Of a stretch of 64,000 nt of DNA, positions 52,522 to 61,964 are shown piece after piece. This DNA comes from Halochromatium roseum. GTDB taxonomy: Bacteria; Pseudomonadota; Gammaproteobacteria; Chromatiales; Chromatiaceae. Within the stretch, counting starts at the first letter, position 1; each line of letters begins with the position of its first letter. The position numbers were made by a program, and so were the translations under genes. The notes under the pieces are model-generated. The model made no database searches. It was given only the letters and a program-made list of their open reading frames with translations, and had not been told where the DNA came from. The DNA is taken from contig NZ_NHSH01000065.1 in assembly GCF_016653315.1 (NCBI RefSeq), positions 248,001-312,000 of the forward strand, read 5' to 3'.

Positions 52522-53133
52522 TTAGAGCCGATTGCCGGTGGCCAGCCAGTAGTGCCAATCGGCGATGGCCTCCGCCGTGTCTTCGTCCACATCGATGCCT
52601 TGCAGATGCGAGAGCGGAACGCCGCAGGTGCTCCCGGCCCACTCGACTTCGACCGCCATATCGGTCAGGCACTCATCGTCGTTGATCATCGCCAGCACCT
52701 GCACGGGCTCTCCGAGCTTGAGGGGGGAGCGCTGACTTTCCTTGATACAGCGGGCCTGGAATGGAAAGGACAGCTTGTCGTCGAGATAACAGGACCAACC
52801 CGCAATCGCCTCCTGATCGTCATAGGTATCCACCAGCACTTTCATCGCAATCCGCTCTTCGCGCTCTTCGTCAATTTGATGCTCAGACATGCTGTGTCGC
52901 GGGGGCGGCAGCGCGATCAGCCCGTCGCGATAGAGCCCCAGCAGCGCAACCCGACAGCACATGTCCTTGAGGCTGCCATCGGGCTTGCGCCAGTCTAGCG
53001 CTTCGCACACCCGGTAGTTCAGCTGCTGGCGGCTGGCCCCAGCATGTGTACGCAGGATGTCGCGCACCTGCTCGAGCGCGGCGGCGTCGAAGACGCGCCC
53101 GCTGTAGCGTTTTTTGCTCAATCTAGCTTCCAT
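52522..53133 (-). CDS. DUF4338 N-terminal-like domain fused to a CcbP-type calcium-binding domain
   Basis: A 203-residue protein. Residues 14-82 (DAAALEQVRDILRTHAGASRQQL, VCEALDWRKPDGSLKDMCCRVALLGLYRDGLIALPPPRH) match the N-terminal winged-helix-like part of DUF4338/DruA proteins, whose catalytic remainder is absent. Residues about 95-200 match the CcbP calcium-binding family (VDTYDDQEAIAGWSCYLDDKL, DDECLTDMAVEVEW and GVPLSHLQGIDVDEDTAEAIADWHYW), rich in acidic residues. The frame is uninterrupted, so it is a real fusion rather than two fragments. Function unknown; DruA belongs to the Druantia antiphage system and to transposon-related genes. Confidence 0.65.
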   Translation of the reverse strand: MEARLSKKRYSGRVFDAAALEQVRDILRTHAGASRQQLNYRVCEALDWRKPDGSLKDMCCRVALLGLYRDGLIALPPPRHSMSEHQIDEEREERIAMKVLVDTYDDQEAIAGWSCYLDDKLSFPFQARCIKESQRSPLKLGEPVQVLAMINDDECLTDMAVEVEWAGSTCGVPLSHLQGIDVDEDTAEAIADWHYWLATGNRL

Positions 53134-53233
53134 GCGCGACGTTATACCGGAAATAAGGCGCCGTGTTCCACAGAAAATGCTCGCAGATTCATCGGTATCA
53201 CTGATCCGCGGACAGCGCTCCTATCGTTAAGCG

Positions 53234-53473
53234 ATGCCCGTTGATGCGCCAGTGGCACGCACCATTGCCGGAACTACACTGTATCTCGGGAGCCTGAATC
53301 GCAGCCCGGATGCCGCTGGCTACGCCTGGTGGCAGGAACAGCTCGCCCTCGGCCAACCACCAAGCGCGGTGATCGAGGGCTTCCTCGCCAGCAGCGAGTA
53401 TCACGACCGCTTCTTGCCGCCAGCGGGGGAGGGCGCAGCGGACGCGCTCGCCTTGGCGGAAACCCCAGGTTAG
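53234..53473 (+). pseudogene. DUF4214-domain fragment
   Basis: A 79-codon frame with one DUF4214 unit: TLYLGSLNRSPDAAGYAWWQEQLALGQPPSAVIEGFLASSEYHDRF, as found repeated in adhesins and S-layer-linked proteins. The parent protein is missing on both sides. Confidence 0.55.
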
Positions 53474-53650
53474 ACGCCTGGCGCGCCACCGAGGCGCTGT
53501 GGTCGCGGGAACAGAATCTGATCGGCTTCGAGGTCATCCACGCCCATGCCGTTGAGTTAAGCAACCTCTTGCGCTAACGAGATGATCAACAATGTGGTGC
53601 GCCTTCTCGCCTTGGACTCACCACCCGGGCTTAACTCCATGGCATTGCCC

Positions 53651-55225
53651 TCAAGCCCGCACCACGACCAGGCTCCGCCCCTGCGGACTGCGCGCCTCGG
53701 TATAGGTGGTGCGCGCCTCGATCGGCGGCTGATCGGTGCGGCGGTCGAAGATTACCAGCCAGCCCGTGTCCAGGCCTAGCCCGTCGAGATAGCCATCGAA
53801 CTGTGCCAGGCCCTCGTCCAGCGGATCGGGACGCCCGTCGCGCCAGACCTTGAGTTCCATGCCCAGGGTGACCGCGCCATAGCGCAGGCACAGATCCATG
53901 CGCCCCATGCCGATGGCATACTCGCGCTCCAGTGTTCCGCCGCCGTTGATCACCCGGTGCAGAAAGGCCATCAGCACCAACTGCGGGGCAATCTCGTGAT
54001 AGGGCGCACTGCCGAGCATGGCCTGGCCGTGCTGACGCCAGAAGGCGAGAAAGGCGGTGAGCAGGCGCTCGGGGTTGAGGCTGCCGTCGTCATTGAGCCA
54101 ACTGGGGAAGATCTGGGGCAGGGAATCCTGGGGACCGCTGGCGAGCATCCGCGGGAGGACCTCGCGATAGATCGGGTTGGCCACCACCAGGCCGCCACCG
54201 TGGGCGCGCTTGAGCAGGCCGAGATCGAGCAGATAGTCGCGATCCATCTCCGGTACCTCGCCGAGCGCGGTGCCGGCTAGCATCGGCTCGATCACCCGCC
54301 GCACCCGTGGCTCGCGCAGCTTGTCGGCCAGTTGATCGAGATGGGTGACTCGATTGAGGATCAGTGTCTCCTTGGCCTGGTCGATCATGGCGCGATCAAT
54401 TGCACGACTGCGGTCGCGTCCCGCGCGCCTCTCGAAACAGGTCTCGTAGGCCAGGGCATTGACCAGCCAGGGCTGGCCTTGGGTGAGGGTCCAGACCTGC
54501 TCGATGGCCTCGGAGGTGAAGACCTGGCCGGTCTCCTCGGTGTGCTGGTGCAGCAGCGCGCGCACGTCGGCGGCCTCGAAATCGCCTAGGCGCAGCGATT
54601 TGGCCTTGATGTTGAAGGCGCTGCCGCCGGTGATGACTTCGCGCTCGGAGCTGGCCTGGATGCGATAGTCGCGCAGATCGCGGACCCCGCACAGCACCAC
54701 CGTCTGCGGGAAGCGCTCGGGGCGCTGGGGGTAGCCGGCGCGCAGTTGGCGCAGCAGCGAGATCAGGGTGTCGCCAATCAAGGCGTCGACTTCGTCGAGC
54801 AGCAAGACCAGTGGTTGCGGGGCGGCGGCGCACCAGCGTTCGAGGAACTGCCCCAGCGCGACCGTGGCGGCACGATCGCGCAAGATGGATGTCGCCGTCG
54901 ACTCGACGCCGGTGTCACCGAGTTGTCTGGTCGCTGCCGCGGCAATGGTCTGCACGATCCCCGTCATCGCGAGCGCGACATCCTCGCGCGCCGCTTGTGC
55001 GGTCTCGAGGTTGGCATAAACCGCTTGATAAACGCCGCCGCGATTCAACTGCTCGGCCAACGCCAAGAGACAACTGGTCTTGCCAGTCTGGCGCGGAGCG
55101 TGGAGCAGGAAATATTTCTTGCGCCCGATCAGGGTCAGAATCTCCTCCAGATCCCAACGCAGCAAGGGCGGCACGCTGTAATGCTCGTCGGGCCGCACCG
55201 GTCCCTCGGTGTTGAAAAAGCGCAT
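53651..55225 (-). CDS. AAA-ATPase with C-terminal PD-(D/E)XK nuclease-like domain (AAA-like family)
   Basis: A 524-residue protein starting at ATG 55225 (MRFFNTEGPVRPDEHYSVPP). Walker A is HAPRQTGKTS (residues 42-51), Walker B PLVLLLDEVDAL. The C-terminal 110 residues contain GRMDLCLRYGAVTLGMELKVW, the D..(E)xK core of PD-(D/E)XK nucleases. Families of this kind are multiplied in bacteria with many accessory genes and are suspected, not proven, to act in defence or DNA metabolism. A copy of its first 13 codons lies at 59395-59441. Confidence 0.82.
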   Translation of the reverse strand: MRFFNTEGPVRPDEHYSVPPLLRWDLEEILTLIGRKKYFLLHAPRQTGKTSCLLALAEQLNRGGVYQAVYANLETAQAAREDVALAMTGIVQTIAAAATRQLGDTGVESTATSILRDRAATVALGQFLERWCAAAPQPLVLLLDEVDALIGDTLISLLRQLRAGYPQRPERFPQTVVLCGVRDLRDYRIQASSEREVITGGSAFNIKAKSLRLGDFEAADVRALLHQHTEETGQVFTSEAIEQVWTLTQGQPWLVNALAYETCFERRAGRDRSRAIDRAMIDQAKETLILNRVTHLDQLADKLREPRVRRVIEPMLAGTALGEVPEMDRDYLLDLGLLKRAHGGGLVVANPIYREVLPRMLASGPQDSLPQIFPSWLNDDGSLNPERLLTAFLAFWRQHGQAMLGSAPYHEIAPQLVLMAFLHRVINGGGTLEREYAIGMGRMDLCLRYGAVTLGMELKVWRDGRPDPLDEGLAQFDGYLDGLGLDTGWLVIFDRRTDQPPIEARTTYTEARSPQGRSLVVVRA

Positions 55226-55498
55226 GGCCTGACTCCAATGGTGATGATGAACCTTAATATCGCTCCCCAGTGCTGAAAGCCACCGGAGAATAGCGGATCT
55301 TCCTGCGCCCGCATCGCTTTGAACATGGCCTGTGACTGTCCAGGCGAGCGTTACGATGAGGATGATGACCATCTTAACCGGGCTGCCCCGTTCGAAACTC
55401 CCAGGACTGACGCATTGACACATCACACCCGTGCTCGCGAAATTCCCGTGCTGCCTCAGCAGCCACTCGACCCCACGCCTGCGCAGCAGGCTCTCACG

Positions 55499-56036
55499 CA
55501 CGACCACCTTGAGCCACATGAAGACGCCGTTCTTCAGTTGTGGCAGCACGCCCGGTCAAGCGTCGACCCACCACTGGCCGCCGCCAAGCCGGTGAAGGGC
55601 GGCAAGCCTTATCCGCTCGGGCAGTGTCTGGAACTCTCCCAGGCCGTGCTGCGCCAACTGCGCCTCTGGCTTGAGTCAGGCGTGGTGCCGGGGCTGCCCG
55701 CCGGCGTGGCGGATGGATGTGATCGGCTGCGCGCGTTCCTGACCACAGGCGGGCAGTTGCGTCTGGTGTGGGGCGTGTTGCGCGGGTGCTATTTCCAAAA
55801 ATGCCTTCCAGCTTGGCGCCTGGTATGTCGATGTCGCCAACGATACGGTCGATCCGGCCAAGCCGCCGGTGGAAATCCTCCCCTTTGCCGACAGCGCTCT
55901 GGTGGCGGTCACCGAATCGGCGCTGCGCCTGGCGGCGACGCTACCCTGGCCGCCCACCGCCACCCCGCCCACAGGCGCCGGGGAGCCACCTCCCCTCGAT
56001 CCTTTCGATCCGGGTCCGGGTGATGCGCCTTTCTGA
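55499..56036 (+). pseudogene. frameshifted gene of unknown family
   Basis: Two frames join across an A5 run near 55800: the first reads LGQCLELSQAVLRQLRLWLESG and LRLVWGVLRGCYFQ, the second FQLGAWYVDVANDTVDPAKP and LALAATLPWPP-like Pro-rich tail ending GDAPF at 56036. The join restores a continuous protein, so a one-base change broke the gene. I do not recognise the family. The true start is unclear. It runs opposite to the two AAA genes around it. Confidence 0.45.
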
Positions 56037-56061
56037 GGTCTGGTGCATAGATAATCGATAC

Positions 56062-57855
56062 TCAGACGGGCGCTCCGGGAGTACTGCGCCACAGCAGCCG
56101 TTCGAAGCCCAAGGCCACCACTGCATGGGTATGCAAACGCAGGTGCTCGCCATAGGCCTGTTCCAGTCCCTGGCGATAGTCGGCCAGCTGGGCTTCGGCG
56201 GCGTCCAGGCTGGCGGCAACCAGGGGCAGACGGGCCAGTTCTTCGCGTGACTGGGTGCGCAGAGCCTGGCCGGTTTGCCCGATGTCTTGCAGGCTCAGGT
56301 ACTTGAACTCCAGCAGATGATCCAGAAGCGCGAAGCGGCGCATGTCCTCACGCACCATCAGCGACAGGTCGGCATAGCCGCGATCAATCGCCGTCTCGGA
56401 GTCCATCACGTAGAAAATGTCGGCAAAGAGCGCGACCAGAAAGACGGTCTTGACCGTCAGTTCGTTGGACCAGCGATAGTCGCGGTTGTCGAAGACGCAG
56501 AGATGATTGGTTTCCAGCACCTCGATTAGGGGCGCAAGGTTACCACTGGTGTAGAAGGCTTCAGCCGCAGCGCGCAGGCTTTCGCGCGCGGGGTAGTCCG
56601 GAAAGAGCTGATCGCGAAACTTCTCGACATAGAGTTTGCGGATCACCAGGTTGGGCACCCCCAGCACCAGCCGTCCCATGACATCCAAATCCTTGAGCGT
56701 CAGAGCGCCGAAAAAATACAGCAGAGAGCCGAGAAAGGGGGCGTCCTTGGGCGCGCGGTGCATGTCCTCAACGCCGAAACGATGCGCCAGGCTGGCGATG
56801 AGCGGTGGATGTTCGGGATCCAGTGCCGCACTGATCAGCTCGGCCCCATGCGGTTGGCGGACGACGAAGTCGATGCGGTTGCGATCCATGGCCAGGTTGC
56901 TGTCGAGCATCTCGCGCGGGGGTGCTCCGGTGGTGGCCAGAGCATCGAAGAAATACAGCGCCAGCGTGGGATTATAGAGACCAGGCCCCGGCTCGTAGCC
57001 GAAGCGATAGCCGTTGTACCAGGTGCGCATAGTCTCCAGCATGCGTGCTGACCAGCCCGGATCGCCTGAGTCGCGGCCTTGCTCAGCGGCCAATTGATCC
57101 AGCACGGCGGCCACTTCCGCTTCAGTAAAACCGCACAGATCGACAAAGCGGGCATCCAGACTGATGTCTTTGGATACATTGTAACCACTGGAAATGTCCG
57201 CCAGTACCACCGGTGACACCCCGGTGATGAACACCCGGTCAATCCCGGCACCCGAGGCCAGGGATTTCACCGCCTTGAACACCGTCTTCAGCAGCCCTTC
57301 CCCGGAGACCAAGGCGTCATAATCAGCCTGGCGGCCCTGCATGAGTTCGTTGGCGAAGTTGTCGTATTCATCAATCAGCAAGTAGAGATCATGGCTCTGG
57401 GCGCGGGCGGCGCTGACGGCGGAACGCAAGGCGACCAGGCCATCGTTGGGGTGAGAGCGCAAGTCGCCGCCGAGCCTGTCGGCATAACGCACGCCAAAAT
57501 CGGCCACCTGGGCATTGAGGTGATTGTGCAAGGCTTGGCGGATCTCCGCCAGACGGCCACTGGCATCGACCATGGAGAAATCCCAGCGCAGCACAAAGTA
57601 ACTGTTGCGCCGGGCGGTCGGGTTCTGACCAATCGCCAGCGCTCCAAACAGGGCATCAAATTCCCCGGCCCGCGCAAGGTCGTAGTAATTCTCCAGCGTG
57701 GTGAGCCAGGCGGTTTTGCCAAAACGCCGGGGGCGCAGGAACAGCAGTTGCTTGCCGGCCTCTTCCAGCGCACGAAGGCGCGCGGTGCGATCCGCGTAGT
57801 AGTAGCCTTCGGTGCGGATGGCGTGAAAATCAGCGGTGCCGTAGGGGAACTTCAT
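56062..57855 (-). CDS. AAA-ATPase-like protein with DUF1703 PD-(D/E)XK domain
   Basis: A 597-residue protein starting at ATG 57855 (MKFPYGTADFHAIRTEGYYYADRT), the canonical N-terminus of this family. Walker A-like LFLRPRRFGKTAWL, Walker B LYLLIDEYDNFANELM, GVSPVVLADISSGYNVSKDISL, and near the C-terminus DHLLEFKYLSLQD, the ExK part of the nuclease fold, are visible. Such proteins are common accessory genes with unproven function; a role in defence or recombination is a guess. Confidence 0.85.
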   Translation of the reverse strand: MKFPYGTADFHAIRTEGYYYADRTARLRALEEAGKQLLFLRPRRFGKTAWLTTLENYYDLARAGEFDALFGALAIGQNPTARRNSYFVLRWDFSMVDASGRLAEIRQALHNHLNAQVADFGVRYADRLGGDLRSHPNDGLVALRSAVSAARAQSHDLYLLIDEYDNFANELMQGRQADYDALVSGEGLLKTVFKAVKSLASGAGIDRVFITGVSPVVLADISSGYNVSKDISLDARFVDLCGFTEAEVAAVLDQLAAEQGRDSGDPGWSARMLETMRTWYNGYRFGYEPGPGLYNPTLALYFFDALATTGAPPREMLDSNLAMDRNRIDFVVRQPHGAELISAALDPEHPPLIASLAHRFGVEDMHRAPKDAPFLGSLLYFFGALTLKDLDVMGRLVLGVPNLVIRKLYVEKFRDQLFPDYPARESLRAAAEAFYTSGNLAPLIEVLETNHLCVFDNRDYRWSNELTVKTVFLVALFADIFYVMDSETAIDRGYADLSLMVREDMRRFALLDHLLEFKYLSLQDIGQTGQALRTQSREELARLPLVAASLDAAEAQLADYRQGLEQAYGEHLRLHTHAVVALGFERLLWRSTPGAPV

Positions 57856-57905
57856 GACAAATCCTGCAACCCGAACAATCGGGACATCAGTATAAACAGG
57901 CCTGC

Positions 57906-58937
57906 AATCCGAGGGGACAAACCGCCAGCCCCATCGAGCTTGATGCCTGCCAGTTCCTCGCCGACCAGGGCTTTGAGATCTGGCGCGAAAGTCTGCGGCC
58001 ACTGTTCGACTTGGAGCCGGTCGCCGGGGAGCGCCTGCACAACTTCGCCGCCCAAACGCGCGCGTTCAGCCTCGGAGACCTGCTGATCGCCGACAGTTGC
58101 TCACGCGGCCATTTCATCTGGCGCGGAGGTGAGTGCCCCGGCACCGCCGGCACTGATCTGCTGCTATTGCAGATTCAGGGCGAGGGACAGGCCATCAACG
58201 GCGTTCGCACCATGGCGCTGGTGCCGGGTGCGATCCGCGTCATCGACCTCGCCGACCCCTACCTGGCCGAAGACCGTGGTTTTCGCTGTCTGACTCTGGC
58301 CATCCCCCGCGCCCGCCTGGGTGCAGCCGCCGCTGGCCGTCCCGGAGGATTGGTGCTGCCGCTCACATAGCCGCTCGCGCGCATCCTCACCGCCCATCTG
58401 CTCGCTATTTGGGACAGTCTTTCCGACCTGAGCCCCGGCGAGACGCCCGCCGTGGTGAACGGCCTGCTGTATGCGCTGACCGAGGCCATCGCCTGCCAGG
58501 GCCAGACGCTTCGGCGGGCACCGCCATCGCCGTCGTCGGCCGATGCCGCCTTCGCCGCCGGACGCGCCGCGTGCCGTCAGGGCGACCACCAAGCCGCCAT
58601 CACCCATTTTCGCGAGACGCTGCGCCACGCCCCAGAGCATCTTCCCGCCCACAACAATTTCGCCATGGCGCTGCAGGCGGTCGGCGAGATCGACGAAACC
58701 CTGCGGATCGCGCAGCAGGCCGTGGTGCTGGCCCCGGACAAGGCCGTGCTGCATTCCAACCTGGGCGCGCTGTGGCAGCTCCAGGGTGACCATGACCAGG
58801 CCATCGCCGCCTACGAGCAGGCGCTCGCCCTGCAACCGGATCTGTTCCTTGCGCATGACAACCTCGCCAAGGCGCTGGCGGCGCAAGGCCACTTCCACCG
58901 AGCCGAGGCGGCCTACCAAGAGGCCCGACGGCTGAGA
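57906..58937 (+). pseudogene. AraC-binding-like domain plus TPR gene with a TAG stop and IS insertion
   Basis: One continuous frame carries an AraC_binding_2-like sensor domain (FEIWRESLRPLFDLEPV, FSLGDLLIADSC, LVPGAIRVIDLADPYL, LTLAIPRARLG), then a TAG at 58368-58370, then in frame ARILTAHLLAIWDSLSDLSPG of the same domain, then TPR repeats (AFAAGRAACRQGDHQAAITHF, NNFAMALQAVGEIDETL, LHSNLGALWQLQGDHDQAIAAY). It has no HTH. Its 3' end is cut by the IS5-type remnant at about 58936. The start lies unseen near 57906 without an ATG. Confidence 0.55.
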
Positions 58938-59395
58938 GTCTGTCTGGAAAAAATTCAGACACAATTTGCAAGCGTTTTCTTCAGCATGGCGATGCGAATC
59001 ATGTTCTCGGCCGTGGCGGTGAGCATTTCGACATCCTTGCTCAGGCGCCGAAACAGACCGAGCCAGGCGAAGGTCCTCTCAACCACCCAACGCTTGGGCA
59101 GTACGGCCCATTGGTCCTTGATTTTCTGGGAAATGTGCAGTTCAAGCCCGAGGGTCTCATCGACATACTTCACCGCCGTGCCACGGTAGCCGGCATCACC
59201 GGAAAACGCCTTGATCGTGGGGTGTTTCTCCGCCGCACGCTCTAGCACCGGACACGCCGCGACCGTGCCGCTGTGGTTAGCGGCATGCACCGAGACGTGT
59301 AGGAGATGACCCTGAATATCGACCACAATGTGGCGCTTGCGCCCTTTGACCTTCTTGCCCCCATCGATACCACGCTCCTCGCTGGCGTACATGGA
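58936..59395 (-). mobile_element. IS5-family remnant, transposase-end half
   Basis: The transposase C-terminal half (frame 59392 to stop at 58955) reads GGKKVKGRKRHIVVDIQGHLL, AFSGDAGYRG with a DDE aspartate and RWVVERTFAWLGLFRRLSKD with the glutamate. The end GAGAGTCTGTCTGGAAAA at 58936 looks like the terminal inverted repeat. The N-terminal half and the other end are missing: at 59395 the sequence switches to a copy of the AAA-gene 5' end. It interrupts the TPR gene. Confidence 0.75.
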
Positions 59396-59441
59396 TGTCG
59401 GGCCGCACCGGCCCCTCGGTGTTGAAAAAGCGCGTGGCCTC
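59395..59441 (-). repeat. duplicated 5' end of the AAA gene
   Basis: The minus strand encodes RFFNTEGPVRPD as at the start of the AAA protein (55187-55225), with three mismatches over about 45 bases, directly fused to the transposase remnant. Confidence 0.65.
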
Positions 59442-59564
59442 ACTCTGGTGATCGCTGTTCAGTTCACTTGCTGGGTGGTGTGCCCCCTGATGAGCCTGAA
59501 CCTGCTCCTCCCAACACTGAACCGCAGCCGACTGCGGCTCCAGCGACGCTCAGCCCGGGCCTAT

Positions 59565-60179
59565 TCAATCCACTTGGACTGATTCAATTGGCGCATCTGG
59601 CGCAAACTGAATCTTGTCGTAGACCTCGGCTAAGTCTAGCGTACAGCCGATACTCTCGAGCACGACCTGATCGGCGAGGTCCTCGAAACTGCTCAGTATC
59701 CAGCGCCCGTCGGTGCCGCGACTGTAGTGTTCGACCAACACGCGGTGCTGTGAGACCAGCAGGTATTCTTGTAAGGATGGGATACGTCGATAGAGCGCGA
59801 ACTTCTCGCCGCGATCGTAGCCCTCGGTCGAGGAGGAGAGCACCTCGCCGATCAGGCTTGGGTTGAGTAGCAGATCTCGGCGGCCATCCTGAAACGCCTG
59901 CTCGCCGCAGAGCGCCATCAGATCCGGATACTTGCCGGCATCCGCATGCAGGATGCGCAGTTTCATGCCACTGGCGTAGACCCAGCAGGGACGGCCCTTC
60001 ATTTGCGTCCAGAGCTGACCGCTGATATTGCTGAGAATCGCGTGATGCTCGGCGGTGCCGCCGCTCATCGCAAAGACCTCGCCACCAACGTACTCTGTGC
60101 GCTCATCAAGGCTGGCACGCTCAGCCTCGAGCCAGTCTTCAAAGCTGATCCGAGGTTTTAGTGCTGTTTGAGCTGTCAT
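59565..60179 (-). CDS. Uma2-family (DUF820) putative endonuclease
   Basis: A 204-residue Uma2 protein from ATG 60179 (MTAQTALKPRISFEDWLEAE). Family segments: TEYVGGEVFAMSGGTAEHHAILSNISGQL, GMKLRILHADAGKYPDLMALC, LIGEVLSSSTEGYDRGEKFALYRRIPSLQEYLLV. The E..vlS.sTe..Dr..K core of the nuclease fold is intact. The upstream 180 bases contain loose CAGCCCTGCCATAG repeats. Confidence 0.88.
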   Translation of the reverse strand: MTAQTALKPRISFEDWLEAERASLDERTEYVGGEVFAMSGGTAEHHAILSNISGQLWTQMKGRPCWVYASGMKLRILHADAGKYPDLMALCGEQAFQDGRRDLLLNPSLIGEVLSSSTEGYDRGEKFALYRRIPSLQEYLLVSQHRVLVEHYSRGTDGRWILSSFEDLADQVVLESIGCTLDLAEVYDKIQFAPDAPIESVQVD

Positions 60180-60359
60180 CTGCCGGTCTCCGTATGAGGA
60201 AGTGCATTGAGCATACAGGCAACAGTCCAACTCGACACATAATGGTATGGTTCCCAGTATCGAGCCGGTATGGTTTCCAGCATCGAGCCAGCCCTGCCAT
60301 AGCAGCCCTGCCATAGCATCCCTGCCCTAGCAGCCCTCCGACAGCAGCCCACCGACCGC

Positions 60360-61949
60360 ATGAACGACACCACCGACCGCCTCGCCCAACTGCATCTGCG
60401 CAACGCCACGCCCGCGGACGTTCCAGCAATCCGCGCGCTGTTCGAGCGCGCCTATGCCGGCAGCGGTGTCAGCAGCTATAGCGCGGCGATGCTGCGGGGT
60501 CAGATCAACAAGTTCCCAGAAGGCCAGTTCGTCGCCGAGTATCAGGAAGACGCGGGCAGGCGCCTGATCGGCTTCTGCTCCAGCTTCCTCGTCAGCGGCG
60601 AGATCGCCCTGAAACCACATGGCTGGAACTGGATCACCGGCAGCGGCTATGCCTCGCGCCATGATCCCGATGGCGACTATCTCTATGGCATGGAGGTCTG
60701 CGTCGACCCCGAGTTCCGCGGCCTGCGGATCGGCCAGCGGCTTTATGACGAGCGCAAGAAGCTGGTCCAGTCGCAGGCGCTCAAGGGCATCATCTATGGC
60801 GGACGCCTGCCAACGCTCGATGCGGCGCTCACGCGCGCGCAAGACGCCTACGCGAGCCCCCAGGCCTATGTCGATGCCGTGGTCGAAGGCCGCGAGCGCG
60901 ATCCGGTGTTGACCTTCCAACTGCGCAACGACTTTCAGGTCATTGGCCTGCTGCCTGGCTACTGGCCCGAAGACAGGCAGTCGCGTGGCTACGGCGTGCA
61001 TCTGCTCTGGCGCAATCCGAATGCCCCGGATGAAAAAGAGGAGGCGCGCGCCAAGCACTATGGCGGCCGTCTGATGGATACGGTGCGCGTGGCGACCGTC
61101 CAGTACCAGCAGCGACGGGTCAAGTCCTTCGACGAGTTCCTCGACATGCTGCGCTACTTCGTCGATGTCACCTCCGACTATCGCGCCGACTTCTGCGTCT
61201 TCCCCGAGCTGTTCTCGCTGCAACTGCTGTCGATGGAGGATCAGGAACTGTCACCGGCCGAGGCCATCGACGCCCTCACCCGCTACACCGCGCCGATCAA
61301 GGAGGCGCTGCGCGAGATGGCGATGCGCTACAACATCAACATCATCGGCGGCTCGCATCCGACCAAGATGGCCAATGGTCGGGTCGAGAACATCTGCTAT
61401 ATCTGCCTGCGCGGTGGCGAGGTGTACGAGCAGGCGAAGATCCATCCGACGCCGAACGAGGTCTATTGGTGGAACATCGAGGGCGGCAACGAGCTGGCCG
61501 CGATCAATACCGACTGTGGCCCGATCGGGGTGCTGATCTGCTACGACGCCGAATTCCCCGAATTGGCCCGGCATCTGGTCGACCAAGGCGCCAATATCAT
61601 CTTCGTGCCCTTCTGCACCGATGAGCGCCAGTCCTATCTGCGGGTGCGCTACTGTTGCCAGGCGCGCGCGGTCGAGAACCAGTGCTATGTCGTCATGTCC
61701 GGCAACTGCGGCAATCTGCCGAACGTCGCCAACATGGATATCCAGTACGCGCAGAGCTGCATCCTAACGCCTTGCGACTTTCCGTTCGCACGCGATGGCA
61801 TTGCCGCCGATACGACACCGAACGTCGAGACCGTCGCCTTCGCTGATCTCGGGCTCAAGGCGCTGCGTGAAGCGCGCAACTCCGGCACCGTGCAGAACCT
61901 CAAGGATCGCCGCCATGATCTCTACACCACGGTTTGGCGTGAGCGCTGA
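60360..61949 (+). CDS. bifunctional GNAT acetyltransferase/carbon-nitrogen hydrolase
   Basis: A 529-residue protein: residues 1-200 are a GNAT domain (LRNATPADVPAIRALFERAY, YGMEVCVDPEFRGLRIGQRLYDERKKLV with the R-x-x-G-x-G/R acetyl-CoA loop), and 230-510 a nitrilase-superfamily amidohydrolase with the complete E-K-C set (E283 in FPELF, K360 in QAKIHPTPNE, C394 in ICYDAEFPE). This two-domain family is widespread; its substrate is not known, though an amidase-transferase role on small amides is plausible. It precedes the Mla genes by 15 bases or more and may be in their operon. Confidence 0.9.
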   Translation: MNDTTDRLAQLHLRNATPADVPAIRALFERAYAGSGVSSYSAAMLRGQINKFPEGQFVAEYQEDAGRRLIGFCSSFLVSGEIALKPHGWNWITGSGYASRHDPDGDYLYGMEVCVDPEFRGLRIGQRLYDERKKLVQSQALKGIIYGGRLPTLDAALTRAQDAYASPQAYVDAVVEGRERDPVLTFQLRNDFQVIGLLPGYWPEDRQSRGYGVHLLWRNPNAPDEKEEARAKHYGGRLMDTVRVATVQYQQRRVKSFDEFLDMLRYFVDVTSDYRADFCVFPELFSLQLLSMEDQELSPAEAIDALTRYTAPIKEALREMAMRYNINIIGGSHPTKMANGRVENICYICLRGGEVYEQAKIHPTPNEVYWWNIEGGNELAAINTDCGPIGVLICYDAEFPELARHLVDQGANIIFVPFCTDERQSYLRVRYCCQARAVENQCYVVMSGNCGNLPNVANMDIQYAQSCILTPCDFPFARDGIAADTTPNVETVAFADLGLKALREARNSGTVQNLKDRRHDLYTTVWRER

Positions 61950-61964
61950 GCGCCGCGGTCACTG

